This document shows, piece after piece, positions 24,292-33,080 of a stretch of 64,000 nucleotides of DNA (position 1 is its first letter; every line of letters starts with the position of its first letter). The DNA comes from an uncultured Bacteroidota bacterium. GTDB lineage: Bacteria > Bacteroidota > Bacteroidia > Bacteroidales > P3. The stretch covers positions 1 to 64,000 of the forward strand of contig CACYSB010000007.1 of the NCBI GenBank assembly GCA_902777005.1, in the 5' to 3' direction. The notes beneath the pieces are model-generated. The model was not told the origin of the DNA. It worked only from the letters and a program-made list of their open reading frames with translations, and did not search any database. The translations under genes were made by a program, and so were the position numbers.

Positions 24292-24704
24292 ACGATACGA
24301 CTGCCAAAGCACGCAAGATATTCGCCGCCGACCGCTATGCCACAGAAATGACAGGCATTGAACTCACGTCCGTAGGCGACCATGAGGCCACTTGTACGCT
24401 TACTGCCACCGACTCCCACTGCAACGCACGCGGTATGGTCATGGGCGGTGCATTGTATACCATGGCCGACTTCGCCGCCGCCATTGCTGCCAACAGCGAC
24501 TGCCTCGATGACGACTCATTGCACTGGGTGTCTCTTGACGCCTCTGCGCATTACCTCTCCCCTGCCCCAGCAGACTCACACCTTGTGGCTCACAGTAAGG
24601 CTATGAAGCTTGGCCGCAGCAACGCACTATACCAGACTATAATAGAAAGCCCCGACAACGGCAAGATGATTGCCATTGTCGAGACCACTATGATTTACGT
24701 ATAG
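24288..24704 (+). CDS. PaaI-type acyl-CoA thioesterase (hotdog fold)
   Basis: 138 residues in ATGA overlap with the HAD gene. The hotdog signature is H-C-N-A-R-G-M-V-M-G-G-A-L-Y-T-M-A-D-F-A-A-A (PaaI/YdiI form H-x-N-x-x-G-x-x-x-G-G-x-x-x-x-x-A-D), followed by the beta-strand S-L-D-A-S-A-H-Y-L-S-P-A. It hydrolyses an acyl- or aryl-CoA in the cytoplasm; the specific substrate is unknown. It converges with lpxA six bases away, with no clear terminator between. Confidence 0.88.
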   Translation: MNDTTAKARKIFAADRYATEMTGIELTSVGDHEATCTLTATDSHCNARGMVMGGALYTMADFAAAIAANSDCLDDDSLHWVSLDASAHYLSPAPADSHLVAHSKAMKLGRSNALYQTIIESPDNGKMIAIVETTMIYV

Positions 24705-24710
24705 GAAGTA

Positions 24711-25499
24711 TTATTCAGCCTTGCGCACCGAACGGAAGCCACTCATCAGGCCCGTATTGGCGCTACCTATGAAGGCAAGTATCTGCTTGCCCTCATCAGT
24801 GTTGCCGTATTTTTCCTTCACCTGCTCCACAGCCTCTGCGAGAGGAATACCTTTGACGAAGATATAGCGATAGATGTCGCTGATACGGTTGACACTCTCC
24901 TGCGAGAAGCCGCGACGCTGCAGGCCCAAGCTGTTTACGCCACAGTACTGTATCGGATAGCGGGCAGCTTTGACAAACGGCGGTATATCCTTGTCTATAA
25001 GGGCACCGCCCTGCGTGATCACATGCGAGCCGATATGTATAAACTGCAGACAGGCCGTCTTGCCACCGAGGATAACCCAGTCTCCAAGTATTATATGTCC
25101 AGCCAGTGTGGCATTGTTGGCCAGCACGCAATGGTCGCCGACAACACAGTCGTGGGCAATGTGCACATATGCCATCAGCAGGTTTCCGTTGCCAATAACC
25201 GTCTTGCCACTGGCGGCTGTGCCACGGTTGATGGTGCAGCACTCGCGGATGACGTTGTCATCGCCAATCTCCACGGTGGTGTACTCGCCGGCGAACTTCA
25301 GGTCCTGCGGCACAGCGGCAATGACCGTACCTGGGAAAATCTTGCAGTTCTTTCCGATACGGGCACCGGGGAAGATGGTCACGTTGGGGCCTATCCACGT
25401 CCCGTCGCCAATCACCACATCTTCGTATATAGTGGTAAAGTTGCTTACAGTCACGTTTTTGCCAATCTTGGCATCAGGATGAATGTCGTTAAGTATCAT
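24711..25499 (-). CDS. lpxA: Acyl-ACP--UDP-N-acetylglucosamine O-acyltransferase
   Basis: 262 residues, the normal LpxA length. The left-handed beta-helix is visible as hexapeptide repeats from the start (I-H-P-D-A-K-I-G-K-N-V-T-V, I-G-P-N-V-T-I-F-P-G-A-R-I-G). The catalytic-His region is A-Y-V-H-I-A-H-D-C-V-V-G, and the C-terminal helical part carries L-G-L-Q-R-R-G-F. It performs the first acylation of lipid A synthesis in the cytoplasm. It overlaps the end of lpxC by four bases, the usual Bacteroidota order. Confidence 0.95.
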   Translation of the reverse strand: MILNDIHPDAKIGKNVTVSNFTTIYEDVVIGDGTWIGPNVTIFPGARIGKNCKIFPGTVIAAVPQDLKFAGEYTTVEIGDDNVIRECCTINRGTAASGKTVIGNGNLLMAYVHIAHDCVVGDHCVLANNATLAGHIILGDWVILGGKTACLQFIHIGSHVITQGGALIDKDIPPFVKAARYPIQYCGVNSLGLQRRGFSQESVNRISDIYRYIFVKGIPLAEAVEQVKEKYGNTDEGKQILAFIGSANTGLMSGFRSVRKAE

Positions 25500-26416
25500 T
25501 TCTTTATCTCTAATTTATCCATAAGTAGGCGGGCAAAGGCGTTATTGGCCTTGTGTCCTGGTTTGTAAATGTTGAACTTGCCATTGATGGGAGCACCGAC
25601 CAAGCGTATGTCGCCCACAAAGTCCAGCAGCTTGTGGCGCGCCGGCTCGTTGGGGAAATAGATGTCCGTGGTGTTAAGCACACCGTCGTGCACCTTGAAG
25701 AGGCTCTCGTCCTTGTTGAATATCTTGGCCAGACGCTTCAGCTGACGGCTGGTGAGTTCTTTGTTGACGAACACCAGCGCATTGTCCAGCGACCCGCCCT
25801 TGATGAGATTGAGGTGCAGCAATGGCTCCACCTCATGCAGAAACACAAAGGTGCGGCATGGGGCAATGCTCGACGCATACTCCGTAAAGTCGTTCATATC
25901 GGCGGTCTGCTGCCCTATAACCGTGTCCTTGAAGTCTATCTCACAGTGCACTGCAAAGTGGTCGCAGGGCTCGGCATCGAACACAGATCCGGTCTTTGGG
26001 AACTCGAAATGTACAGGCTCTGTTACACAATAGACCTTGCGTTCTGCCTGCTGCTGCCGCACACCCACACGCGTAAGCTGCAGCATCCATGGACGCGCAG
26101 AGCCATCGATGATGGGCACCTCGCCACCATCAAGCTCTATGATGGCATTGTCAATCTGCATACCATGCAGAGCCGACATCAGATGCTCTATGGTAGCTAT
26201 GGAGTTGCGCCCAGAGCCAAGCGTGGTGCCGCGCGAGGTCTCACCCACATTGGTGGCTATGGCGGGCTGCGTCACTATATTGATATGGTCTGTCCGGCGG
26301 AAAGCTATGCCGAAGTTCTCCGGCGCCGGCATCACGGTAACTGTCACCGTGCGGCCCGTATGCAGCCCTGGACCCGTCAGGCGAAACTCTTTCTTTATCG
26401 TATTCTGATATTCCAT
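25496..26416 (-). CDS. lpxC: UDP-3-O-acyl-N-acetylglucosamine deacetylase (without FabZ domain)
   Basis: 306 residues. Zinc ligands are H78 (T-I-E-H-L-M-S-A-L-H-G), H261 and D265 (H-K-L-L-D-F-V-G-D), and the general acid is H288 (P-G-H-K-A-N). It commits UDP-acyl-GlcNAc to lipid A synthesis in the cytoplasm and is the zinc-dependent step. In many Bacteroidota this gene is an LpxC-FabZ fusion of about 460 residues; here the frame stops 18 residues after H288 and lpxA starts at once, so the 3-hydroxyacyl-ACP dehydratase half is absent. No remnant of a FabZ domain is present. Confidence 0.95.
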   Translation of the reverse strand: MEYQNTIKKEFRLTGPGLHTGRTVTVTVMPAPENFGIAFRRTDHINIVTQPAIATNVGETSRGTTLGSGRNSIATIEHLMSALHGMQIDNAIIELDGGEVPIIDGSARPWMLQLTRVGVRQQQAERKVYCVTEPVHFEFPKTGSVFDAEPCDHFAVHCEIDFKDTVIGQQTADMNDFTEYASSIAPCRTFVFLHEVEPLLHLNLIKGGSLDNALVFVNKELTSRQLKRLAKIFNKDESLFKVHDGVLNTTDIYFPNEPARHKLLDFVGDIRLVGAPINGKFNIYKPGHKANNAFARLLMDKLEIKK

Positions 26417-26428
26417 TCAGTCTCTTTT

Positions 26429-27904
26429 CTATTTAAACGATACCGGCACGAGGGCCATCCCCTGCATACGGTAGAGCATGGCGCGGTCATTCTCCAGGCC
26501 TGCACCGCTACGCACCAGGTACAGCGGCTGCGTGAGCCCCTCGGTCATGCCACCGGGGTTCTTCCAGAAGTCGGCGCCCTTGCGGTGCAGACCACTCACT
26601 ATGTACATCGTCAGGTCGTAGCCCGTGGCTGCCAGCGGCGTGGTAGGCTCGCTGCCGTATCGTTCACGGAAAGCCTTGAGAAACTCCACATGCCCCTCGT
26701 TGGTCATATCCCAGCCCGAAGCAAAGGTGTGGTAGTTGACATTCTGCAACTGATTGAAGTCCACATCCCCGTATTCGCGCGTCCAATCGTTCATGGTGTA
26801 CAGCACCGGCGTGCCCTGTTTGAGGGAGGTCAGCTTGTTGAGCAGGTTGCCAACATAGACACGGTTCTGGTCCTTGTCCTGGTCATATATGCTCAGCACC
26901 GAAGCACCGGCATTGCCTTTCAGCACTGATGGCAACTTGGCGCTCTGGTTCCAGTTGAAGAGCGTGTATTTGATGTCGCCGCGTGCGGCAAGCTGGTTCT
27001 TCAGTTCCTCGAGCACAGGCTTCTCGGCCTTGCTGTTCGAGTGAATGATATACAGATGCGCACCCGGGCGCTCGGTGGCCATGTTGTTAAGCATCCTGGT
27101 GATGAGACCCGCCGTCGACGGCTGCATCTTCACCATATAGGGGTTCTCTGCGCATATCTCGCTGCGCGTGGCCATTGGGTTGACTATGTATATGCCCGCC
27201 TCAAGCGCCAGCTCGGCAGCCTTGTCGAACGTCTCACGCAGCAGCAGTGCCACAAGCACGTCGCTTTGTCCGACATTGTGGCTCATGAAAGCCTCGCGCA
27301 CCTTGGCGGTGTCGGTACTGCTCACATCCACAACGTTCAGCTCCACGCTGACGCCCCTTTCTGCCATCTTGTCGAGGGCCATACGTATGCCTTCATAGAA
27401 CTCTATGAACTCGAACTGGCGATAGCTGCGCTTGCCGCGCTGCTCAACGTCAAACTTCGAGGTGCTTATGTCGTCAATCTGGTCGAGGTGCAGCGGCATC
27501 ATCAGCGCCACCTTCAGGGTCTTGCCTACCTTGCGCACCTCGGGGACAGGCTGCGGCTTGTTGTTCTTTGGCTTCTGGGGCGTCTGGTCAGCCGGAGCAT
27601 TCTGAGTACTCTGAGCAGCCGGGGCGCTCTCCTCGGCAAACTGGCCGCGGGCAGGCAACCACACAGTGTCGCCGGCATGGAGGAAGTGTATATCCACATG
27701 CGTCACCGCATCGTAGCTCTGCACCTGATAGGCACGCGATATGGAGTAGACCGTCTGGCCAGTCTGCACAATGTGCACGTAATACTTCTTTCCGTGCAAC
27801 ATCTGCGTTTCCTTGCTGACCTTGACAGGAGTGGTTCCCGGTGCCTGGCACCAGGCCACCGCCGTCGCCAGCAACAACCCTATTATCAGTATACCACGTT
27901 TCAT
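26429..27904 (-). CDS. LysM protein with periplasmic ligand-binding (ABC-receptor-like) domain
   Basis: 491 residues from ATG 27904 (M-K-R-G-I-L-I-I-G, signal peptide). An upstream ATG at 27925 would overlap guaA and is less likely. Order: signal peptide ending near W-C-Q, a LysM domain (Y-Y-V-H-I-V-Q-T-G-Q-T-V-Y-S-I-S-R-A-Y), a Pro/Gln-rich linker, then a type I periplasmic-binding-protein fold (V-A-L-M-M-P-L-H-L to the C-terminus). LysM would hold it to peptidoglycan, and the second domain may sense or bind a small molecule or support envelope assembly. It lies between guaA and lpxC and is probably co-transcribed with both. Confidence 0.75.
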   Translation of the reverse strand: MKRGILIIGLLLATAVAWCQAPGTTPVKVSKETQMLHGKKYYVHIVQTGQTVYSISRAYQVQSYDAVTHVDIHFLHAGDTVWLPARGQFAEESAPAAQSTQNAPADQTPQKPKNNKPQPVPEVRKVGKTLKVALMMPLHLDQIDDISTSKFDVEQRGKRSYRQFEFIEFYEGIRMALDKMAERGVSVELNVVDVSSTDTAKVREAFMSHNVGQSDVLVALLLRETFDKAAELALEAGIYIVNPMATRSEICAENPYMVKMQPSTAGLITRMLNNMATERPGAHLYIIHSNSKAEKPVLEELKNQLAARGDIKYTLFNWNQSAKLPSVLKGNAGASVLSIYDQDKDQNRVYVGNLLNKLTSLKQGTPVLYTMNDWTREYGDVDFNQLQNVNYHTFASGWDMTNEGHVEFLKAFRERYGSEPTTPLAATGYDLTMYIVSGLHRKGADFWKNPGGMTEGLTQPLYLVRSGAGLENDRAMLYRMQGMALVPVSFK

Positions 27905-27915
27905 GCTGTCGGCGT

Positions 27916-29442
27916 TTATTCCCACTCTATGGTTGCTGGCGGCTTGGAGCTGATGTCGTAGCAGACGCGGTTGACACCCTTCACGCGATTGATGATCTCA
28001 TTGCTTACCTTGGCCATGAAGTCGTAGGGCAGGTGGCTCCAGTCGGCAGTCATGCCGTCGACACTCTCCACGGCCCTCAGCGCCACGACGCTTTCATAGG
28101 TGCGCTCATCGCCCATGACGCCCACGCTCTGCACCGGCAGCAGCATGGCGCCGGCCTGCCACACCTTGTCGTAGAGGCCCGCGTCGCGCAAACCCTGTAT
28201 AAAGATGTCGTCCACCTCCTGCAGTATGCGCACCTTCTCAGGCGTCACGTCGCTAAGTATGCGTATCGCAAGGCCGGGACCCGGGAAGGGATGACGGCCG
28301 ATGAGCGAGTCTTTGATACCCAACTGGCGGCCCACGCGGCGCACCTCGTCTTTGAAGAGGCTGCGCAGCGGCTCCACAAGCTTGAGCTTCATATAGTCGG
28401 GCAAGCCGCCCACATTGTGGTGGCTCTTGATAGTCTGGCTGGGCCCTTTGACGCTGCTGCTCTCTATCACGTCGGGATAGATGGTGCCCTGGCCGAGCCA
28501 CTTGGCATCGGTGATGAGCTTGGCCTCAGCATCAAACACATCGATAAAGGTCTTGCCAATGCCCTTGCGCTTTTTCTCGGGGTCTTTGACGCCGGCCAGC
28601 ACATCGTAGAAGCGCTGCTTGGCGTCGACACCCTTCACGTTGAGGCCCATATCCTTGTAGCTCTCGAGCACGCTCTCGAATTCGTTCTTGCGCAACAGGC
28701 CGTTGTCCACGAAGATGCAGTGCAGCTGATGGCCGATGGCGCGATTGAGGAGCACGGCGGCCACCGTGGAGTCCACGCCGCCGCTGAGACCCAGCACCAC
28801 CTTGTCGCCACCAACCTTGGCCTTCAGCTCGGCCACGGTGGTCTCGATGAAGCTCTCGGGAGTCCACGACTGCTGACAGCCGCAGATGTCCACCACGAAG
28901 TTGCGCAGCAGGGTGACACCGTCGGTCGAATGGTGCACTTCGGGGTGGAACTGTATTGCATAGGTCTGCTCGCCCTCGATCTGGTAGCCTGCGTACTGCA
29001 CATTCTCGGTGCTGCATATGGTCTTGTAGCCCTGCGGCAGCACCTCTATGGTGTCGCCGTGGCTCATCCACACCTGGCTGCCCATGGGCACACCCTTCAT
29101 CAGCGGATTGGAGCCGTCGATGAACGACAGGTTGGCGCGGCCGTACTCGCGTATCTTGCTCTGCTGCACGCGGCCGCCACCCCACTTGGCCAAATACTGT
29201 GCACCGTAGCACACGGCCAGCAGCGGCAGCTTACCCTTGATGCCATCCATCTGGGGCACCGGCGCGTCGGCGGCGTTGCAACTGTAGGGGCTGCCAGAAA
29301 AAACAACGCCCTTCACATCCGCCGTCAACGCAGGAATCTTGTCGAAGGGGTGTATCTCGCAGTAAACATTAAGCTCACGGATTTTGCGCGCAATCAGTTG
29401 AGTGTACTGACTACCAAAGTCTAATATAATTATTGTATCCAT
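27916..29442 (-). CDS. guaA: GMP synthase (glutamine-hydrolysing)
   Basis: 508 residues from ATG 29442. The class I glutaminase domain shows C78 (A-V-C-Y-G-A-Q) and H-P-E-V; the ATP-pyrophosphatase domain has the P-loop [10 protein letters not shown] and the C-terminal dimerisation domain (R-I-L-S-D-V-T-P-E) ending K-P-P-A-T-I-E-W-E. It makes GMP from XMP in the cytoplasm. Longer in-frame reading upstream crosses the promoter and is rejected. Its promoter box is at 29465-29472. The last gene in the following cluster is lpxA, so purine and lipid A genes share a strand block. Confidence 0.97.
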   Translation of the reverse strand: MDTIIILDFGSQYTQLIARKIRELNVYCEIHPFDKIPALTADVKGVVFSGSPYSCNAADAPVPQMDGIKGKLPLLAVCYGAQYLAKWGGGRVQQSKIREYGRANLSFIDGSNPLMKGVPMGSQVWMSHGDTIEVLPQGYKTICSTENVQYAGYQIEGEQTYAIQFHPEVHHSTDGVTLLRNFVVDICGCQQSWTPESFIETTVAELKAKVGGDKVVLGLSGGVDSTVAAVLLNRAIGHQLHCIFVDNGLLRKNEFESVLESYKDMGLNVKGVDAKQRFYDVLAGVKDPEKKRKGIGKTFIDVFDAEAKLITDAKWLGQGTIYPDVIESSSVKGPSQTIKSHHNVGGLPDYMKLKLVEPLRSLFKDEVRRVGRQLGIKDSLIGRHPFPGPGLAIRILSDVTPEKVRILQEVDDIFIQGLRDAGLYDKVWQAGAMLLPVQSVGVMGDERTYESVVALRAVESVDGMTADWSHLPYDFMAKVSNEIINRVKGVNRVCYDISSKPPATIEWE

Positions 29443-29464
29443 TCCGAACGTTATTTTTAAAATG

Positions 29465-29472
29465 CAAAGGTA
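29465..29472 (-). promoter_or_regulatory. guaA promoter -7 box (TACCTTTG on minus strand)
   Basis: The complement CAAAGGTA lies 23 bases upstream of the guaA ATG. No TTTG is at the -33 position, though TTTC is close. Confidence 0.65.
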
Positions 29473-29549
29473 CGCATATAATTTGAAACACGCGCACACG
29501 CCATTGTTAAAAAATGCAAACAGACCGCACTCACTACACATCCCCTACA

Positions 29550-29668
29550 TACCCTCTCCGACTGTTCTACGGTTGTTCACCGGTTGTTTAACGGTTATAA
29601 AGCGTAAAACAACCGTTAAACAACAGTATAACAAGCGAAGAACAGCCGAAGCAAATGCGGAGAGAGTA
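29550..29668. repeat. Interspersed palindromic repeat, copy C
   Basis: The outer arms TACCCTCTCCG (29550-29560) and CGGAGAGAGTA (29658-29668) nearly pair. The core CCGACTGTTCTACGGTTG is present, followed by units GTTCACCGG and TTGTTTAACGGTT, centre ATAAAGCG, and an inverted arm ACAACCGTTAAACAAC. It lies between the divergent guaA and bamD promoters. Confidence 0.8.
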
Positions 29669-29723
29669 CATCGGCAACGCAATAAAAATTTCACGTATAT
29701 GCGCGCATGTCGCGAATTATTTG

Positions 29724-29731
29724 TATCTTTG
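29724..29731 (+). promoter_or_regulatory. bamD promoter -7 box (TATCTTTG)
   Basis: Perfect TAnnTTTG. The ATG of bamD follows after only six bases, so the transcript probably starts at or next to the A of the start codon. Confidence 0.7.
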
Positions 29732-29737
29732 CACCTT

Positions 29738-30541
29738 ATGAAAAAGGCACCTTTTATACTGAATATTCTTGCAACATGCTTGTTACTAACGGGTTGTAAC
29801 AAGTTCGACAAACTGCTCAAGAGCAACGATTACGACGTCAAGTACCAGGCGGCGATGCAATATTACAACGAAAACAGCTTTTCGAAGGCCATCCAGCTGT
29901 TCGAGAACCTTACACTGCACTACCGCGGACGCGAGCATGCCGAAGAGATAGCGTGGTACTACGCCCAATCGCTCTATCAGGAGAAGGACTATTACATGGC
30001 AGGATACCAGTTCAAACGCTTCGCCCGCCAGTTCCCCTACAGCGAGCGTGTCGAGGAGGCGGCATATCTGTCGGCATACTGCAAGTACATGGATTCGCCG
30101 GTATACTCACTCGACCAGAGCCTTACGAAGGAGGCCGTGGAGGAGTTCGAGGTCTTCGCCGAGAAGTGGCCTCGCAGCACGCACATGCCCGAGGTGAACC
30201 GCTACCTGGACGAGATGCGCGTCAAGCTGATGAAGAAAGACTACGAGATAGCCTATGGCTACTACTACATCGAGGAGTACCACGCGGCCTACGAGAGCCT
30301 GAAGAACTTCCTCAACCTCTACCCCGAGGCACCCATGCGCGAGGACGCTTTGTTCTACATGCTCGTGTCTAGCTACCAATACGCCATAAACAGCCGCGAG
30401 GAGAAGAAGCGCGAGCGACTCCAGCAGGTGGTGGGCGACTTCGACCGCGTGGTGAGCGGCCTGAAGAACGCCAAGTACCTCACCGAGGCCCAGGATATAT
30501 ACAACAAGACACGTGCCGAACTGGCAAAAATGGAAAAATAA
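29738..30541 (+). CDS. bamD: Outer-membrane assembly lipoprotein BamD
   Basis: 267 residues from ATG 29738. The in-frame stretch upstream runs through repeat copy C and the promoter and is rejected. The lipobox is L-L-T-G-C (Cys20). Five TPR-like helical repeats follow, beginning Y-Q-A-A-M-Q-Y-Y-N-E-N-S-F-S-K-A-I-Q-L-F-E and G-Y-Q-F-K-R-F-A-R-Q-F-P-Y-S, as in YfiO/BamD. It is an essential partner of BamA in folding outer-membrane barrels. It heads the block bamD, rpoZ, coaBC, transglycosylase, uvrA, with gaps of 0-17 bases or overlaps. Confidence 0.92.
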   Translation: MKKAPFILNILATCLLLTGCNKFDKLLKSNDYDVKYQAAMQYYNENSFSKAIQLFENLTLHYRGREHAEEIAWYYAQSLYQEKDYYMAGYQFKRFARQFPYSERVEEAAYLSAYCKYMDSPVYSLDQSLTKEAVEEFEVFAEKWPRSTHMPEVNRYLDEMRVKLMKKDYEIAYGYYYIEEYHAAYESLKNFLNLYPEAPMREDALFYMLVSSYQYAINSREEKKRERLQQVVGDFDRVVSGLKNAKYLTEAQDIYNKTRAELAKMEK

Positions 30542-30558
30542 AAAACAACATAACAGCA

Positions 30559-30933
30559 ATGGAAGAGAAAAAGAAAATCATCAACACCACAATCACACGC
30601 AACACTGCCGACTTCAGCAACCAGACCGGCAACATCTACGAGACCGTGGCCATGCTCACCAAGCGCGCCAACCAGATTGCCGCCGAGGAGAAGAAAGAAC
30701 TGCACAGCCGCATCGACGACTTCCGCAGCAACAACGACAGTGCGGACGAGATGATGTTCGAGAACCGCGAACAGATAGAGATTGTGCGCCGCTACGAGCA
30801 GATGCCCAAGCCCACGCTGGAGGCCACCGAGGAGTACCTCGAAGGCGGCATCTACTACCGCAACCCCGCCAAGGAGGACAAGCAGGACGCCAAGTTCGAG
30901 GCCATGGAAGATGAAGTCATCAACGCCAACTAA
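30559..30933 (+). CDS. rpoZ: RNA polymerase omega subunit (Rpb6-like, Bacteroidota form)
   Basis: 124 residues. The Rpb6/omega core is N-I-Y-E-T-V-A-M-L-T-K-R-A-N-Q-I-A (residues about 24-40). The diagnostic Bacteroidota-type tail follows: F-E-N-R-E-Q-I-E-I-V-R-R-Y-E-Q-M-P-K-P-T-L-E-A-T-E-E-Y-L-E-G. It stabilises RNA polymerase assembly. Position between bamD and coaBC is the usual Bacteroidota order. Its stop is directly followed by the coaBC start. Confidence 0.85.
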   Translation: MEEKKKIINTTITRNTADFSNQTGNIYETVAMLTKRANQIAAEEKKELHSRIDDFRSNNDSADEMMFENREQIEIVRRYEQMPKPTLEATEEYLEGGIYYRNPAKEDKQDAKFEAMEDEVINAN

Positions 30934-32106
30934 ATGCGCATAGTATTAGGCATAACGGGAGGCATAGCGGCCTATAAGGCGCCGGAGCTGGTACGCCTGC
31001 TCAAGAAAGCAGGCCACGAGGTGCGTTGCGCCGCCACGGAACATGCGCTGGAGTTCGTCACACGGGTGACCCTCGAGACGGTCTCGGGCGCACCACTGTA
31101 CAGCGACCTGTTTGCCTCCGGCCGCACAGAGCACATCTCGCTCAAGGACTGGGGCGAGATGCTTGTGGTGGCTCCCGCCACGGCCAACATCATAGGCAAG
31201 GTGGCCGGTGGCATTGCCGACGACGCTTTAAGCACCCTGCTGCTGGCCTTCTCGGGCAAGCCCGTCATCATGGCTCCCGCCATGAACTGCGAAATGTGGG
31301 CGCATCCGGCCGTGCAACGCAACGTGGCCACGCTGAAATCCTGGGGCATCCGCATGGTAGGCCCCGAAGAGGGCGAGCTGGCCTGCGGTGTCAGCGGCGT
31401 GGGCCGCATGGCGGAACCCGAAGCAATAGCGGCAGCAGTGTGCACGGCAACCTGTTCGCGACGGCTGCAGGGCCAGCGCTGGCTGGTAACAGCCGGTCCC
31501 ACCTACGAGCGCATCGACAGCGTCCGCTTCATAGGCAACTACAGCAGCGGCAAGATGGGCTTCGCGCTGGCGGAGGCTTTGGCCAAAGAAGGTGCCGAAG
31601 TCGAGTTGGTCTCCGGACCCACGGCATTGAAAATTGACCATCCACAAGTCAAGGTTACTCGTGTGGAGAGCGCCCGCGAGATGTACGCCGCCGCCACCGA
31701 GGTGTTCCCCCGCTGCAACGGCGCCATACTCTCGGCCGCTGTGGCCGACTACCGTCCGGCGGAGTGCGCCGACCATAAGCTCAAGAAGAATGGCTCGGAA
31801 GGCATGCACCTGGAACTGGTGCAGAACCCCGACATACTGGCCACCCTCGGCAGTATGAAGCAGGAGGGACAGACGTTGGTGGGCTTCGCCCTCGAGACCG
31901 ACAACGAGGAGGCCAACGCACAGCGCAAGCTGGAGAAGAAGAACCTCGACTACATCGTGCTCAACTCGCTGCGCGACAAAGGCGCCGGATTCGGTGTGGA
32001 CACCAACAAGGTGACCATCATCGGCCGCGACGGCAGCCACAACGAAAGCCCCCTGATGAGCAAGCAGGAGGTGGCAGGCCTCATCATCAATACCGTAACA
32101 TCATGA
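30934..32106 (+). CDS. coaBC: Bifunctional phosphopantothenoylcysteine decarboxylase / synthase
   Basis: 390 residues. The CoaC half (about 1-180) shows G-I-T-G-G-I-A-A-Y-K, the FMN-binding P-A-M-N-C-E-M-W, and the substrate loop A-C-G-V-S-G-V-G-R-M with its catalytic Cys. The CoaB half shows V-T-A-G-P-T-Y-E-R-I-D-S-V-R-F-I-G-N-Y-S-S-G-K-M-G and A-A-V-A-D-Y-R-P. Together these two reactions make 4'-phosphopantetheine for CoA. The start ATG abuts the rpoZ stop, and the end overlaps the next gene by four bases. Confidence 0.95.
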   Translation: MRIVLGITGGIAAYKAPELVRLLKKAGHEVRCAATEHALEFVTRVTLETVSGAPLYSDLFASGRTEHISLKDWGEMLVVAPATANIIGKVAGGIADDALSTLLLAFSGKPVIMAPAMNCEMWAHPAVQRNVATLKSWGIRMVGPEEGELACGVSGVGRMAEPEAIAAAVCTATCSRRLQGQRWLVTAGPTYERIDSVRFIGNYSSGKMGFALAEALAKEGAEVELVSGPTALKIDHPQVKVTRVESAREMYAAATEVFPRCNGAILSAAVADYRPAECADHKLKKNGSEGMHLELVQNPDILATLGSMKQEGQTLVGFALETDNEEANAQRKLEKKNLDYIVLNSLRDKGAGFGVDTNKVTIIGRDGSHNESPLMSKQEVAGLIINTVTS

Positions 32107-33080
32107 AGAAGCTATCCGTCATAGCTATAGTATTGGCTTCGTTGGCTATCGCAGGCGAGGCCTTTATTTTCGCCACCCGCAAGGAGGACAACAGCGACGA
32201 GATTCTGGCCAAAGCCATACGCTCCGGATACCATGTCTATGCGCCGCCGATACCCGACACGCTCTACTTCTGCGGCGAGCGCGTGCCGCTCAACCTGTGG
32301 TATGTGCGCGAGGGGCTCGACCGCGAGCTGGTCTCCAACATGTACTACCAGAGCAACACGCTCTTCAACATCAAGCGTGCCAACCGCGTGTTTCCCACAA
32401 TAGAGCGCATACTCAAGGAGGAGGGCGTGCCGCAGGACATGAAGTATCTCTGCGTCATCGAGAGCGGCCTGCAATGCGTCACCTCGCCCGCCGGTGCCAA
32501 CGGCTACTGGCAGTTCATGAAAGCTACCGGGCAAAAGTATGGACTTGAGATATCCGACGAGATAGACATGCGCAACGACCTCGAAGCCTCGACACATGCT
32601 GCCTGCCGCTACCTCAAGGACTTGAAGCGGCGTTTTGGCGGATGGACCGAGGCAGCGGCGGCCTACAACTGCGGCGAGAACGGCCTCGACAAACGCCTTA
32701 CCAACCAACAGCAGAAATCGTACTACGAGCTGATGCTCAACAAAGAGACCCAGCGTTATGTATACCGCATACTGGCCTTGAAGCTCATCATGCAACACCC
32801 ACAGGACTACGGTTACACCGTGCGCCGCTGCGACACATACCCCGAGTTGCCCTACGAGGAGGTGACACTCAGCGGACAGAACGTTGACCTGGTGCAGTTC
32901 GCCATCGACCACGGCACCATATACAAGATGCTGCGCACCATGAACCCGTGGCTCACAACCGACAAGCTGAAAAACAAAGCCGGCAAGAGCTACAAGGTGC
33001 GCATACCCACCAAGAAAGGCACCGAATACAACACAATAACACGTGGCAAACACGACACCACGGTAATAGAGAGCATCTGA
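32103..33080 (+). CDS. Lytic murein transglycosylase (SLT family, MltD-like)
   Basis: 325 residues. An N-terminal signal anchor (S-V-I-A-I-V-L-A-S-L-A-I-A-G) precedes an SLT/lysozyme-like domain: catalytic Glu in Y-L-C-V-I-E-S-G-L-Q, G-A-N-G-Y-W-Q-F-M, and the A-A-Y-N-C-G motif. The C-terminal part (about 250-325) looks like a degenerate LysM segment (N-P-W-L-T-T-D-K-L-K-N-K-A-G-K-S-Y-K-V-R-I-P). It cuts the glycan strands of peptidoglycan in the periplasm. In familiar Bacteroides arrangements recN follows coaBC; here this enzyme and uvrA do. Confidence 0.87.
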   Translation: MKKLSVIAIVLASLAIAGEAFIFATRKEDNSDEILAKAIRSGYHVYAPPIPDTLYFCGERVPLNLWYVREGLDRELVSNMYYQSNTLFNIKRANRVFPTIERILKEEGVPQDMKYLCVIESGLQCVTSPAGANGYWQFMKATGQKYGLEISDEIDMRNDLEASTHAACRYLKDLKRRFGGWTEAAAAYNCGENGLDKRLTNQQQKSYYELMLNKETQRYVYRILALKLIMQHPQDYGYTVRRCDTYPELPYEEVTLSGQNVDLVQFAIDHGTIYKMLRTMNPWLTTDKLKNKAGKSYKVRIPTKKGTEYNTITRGKHDTTVIESI

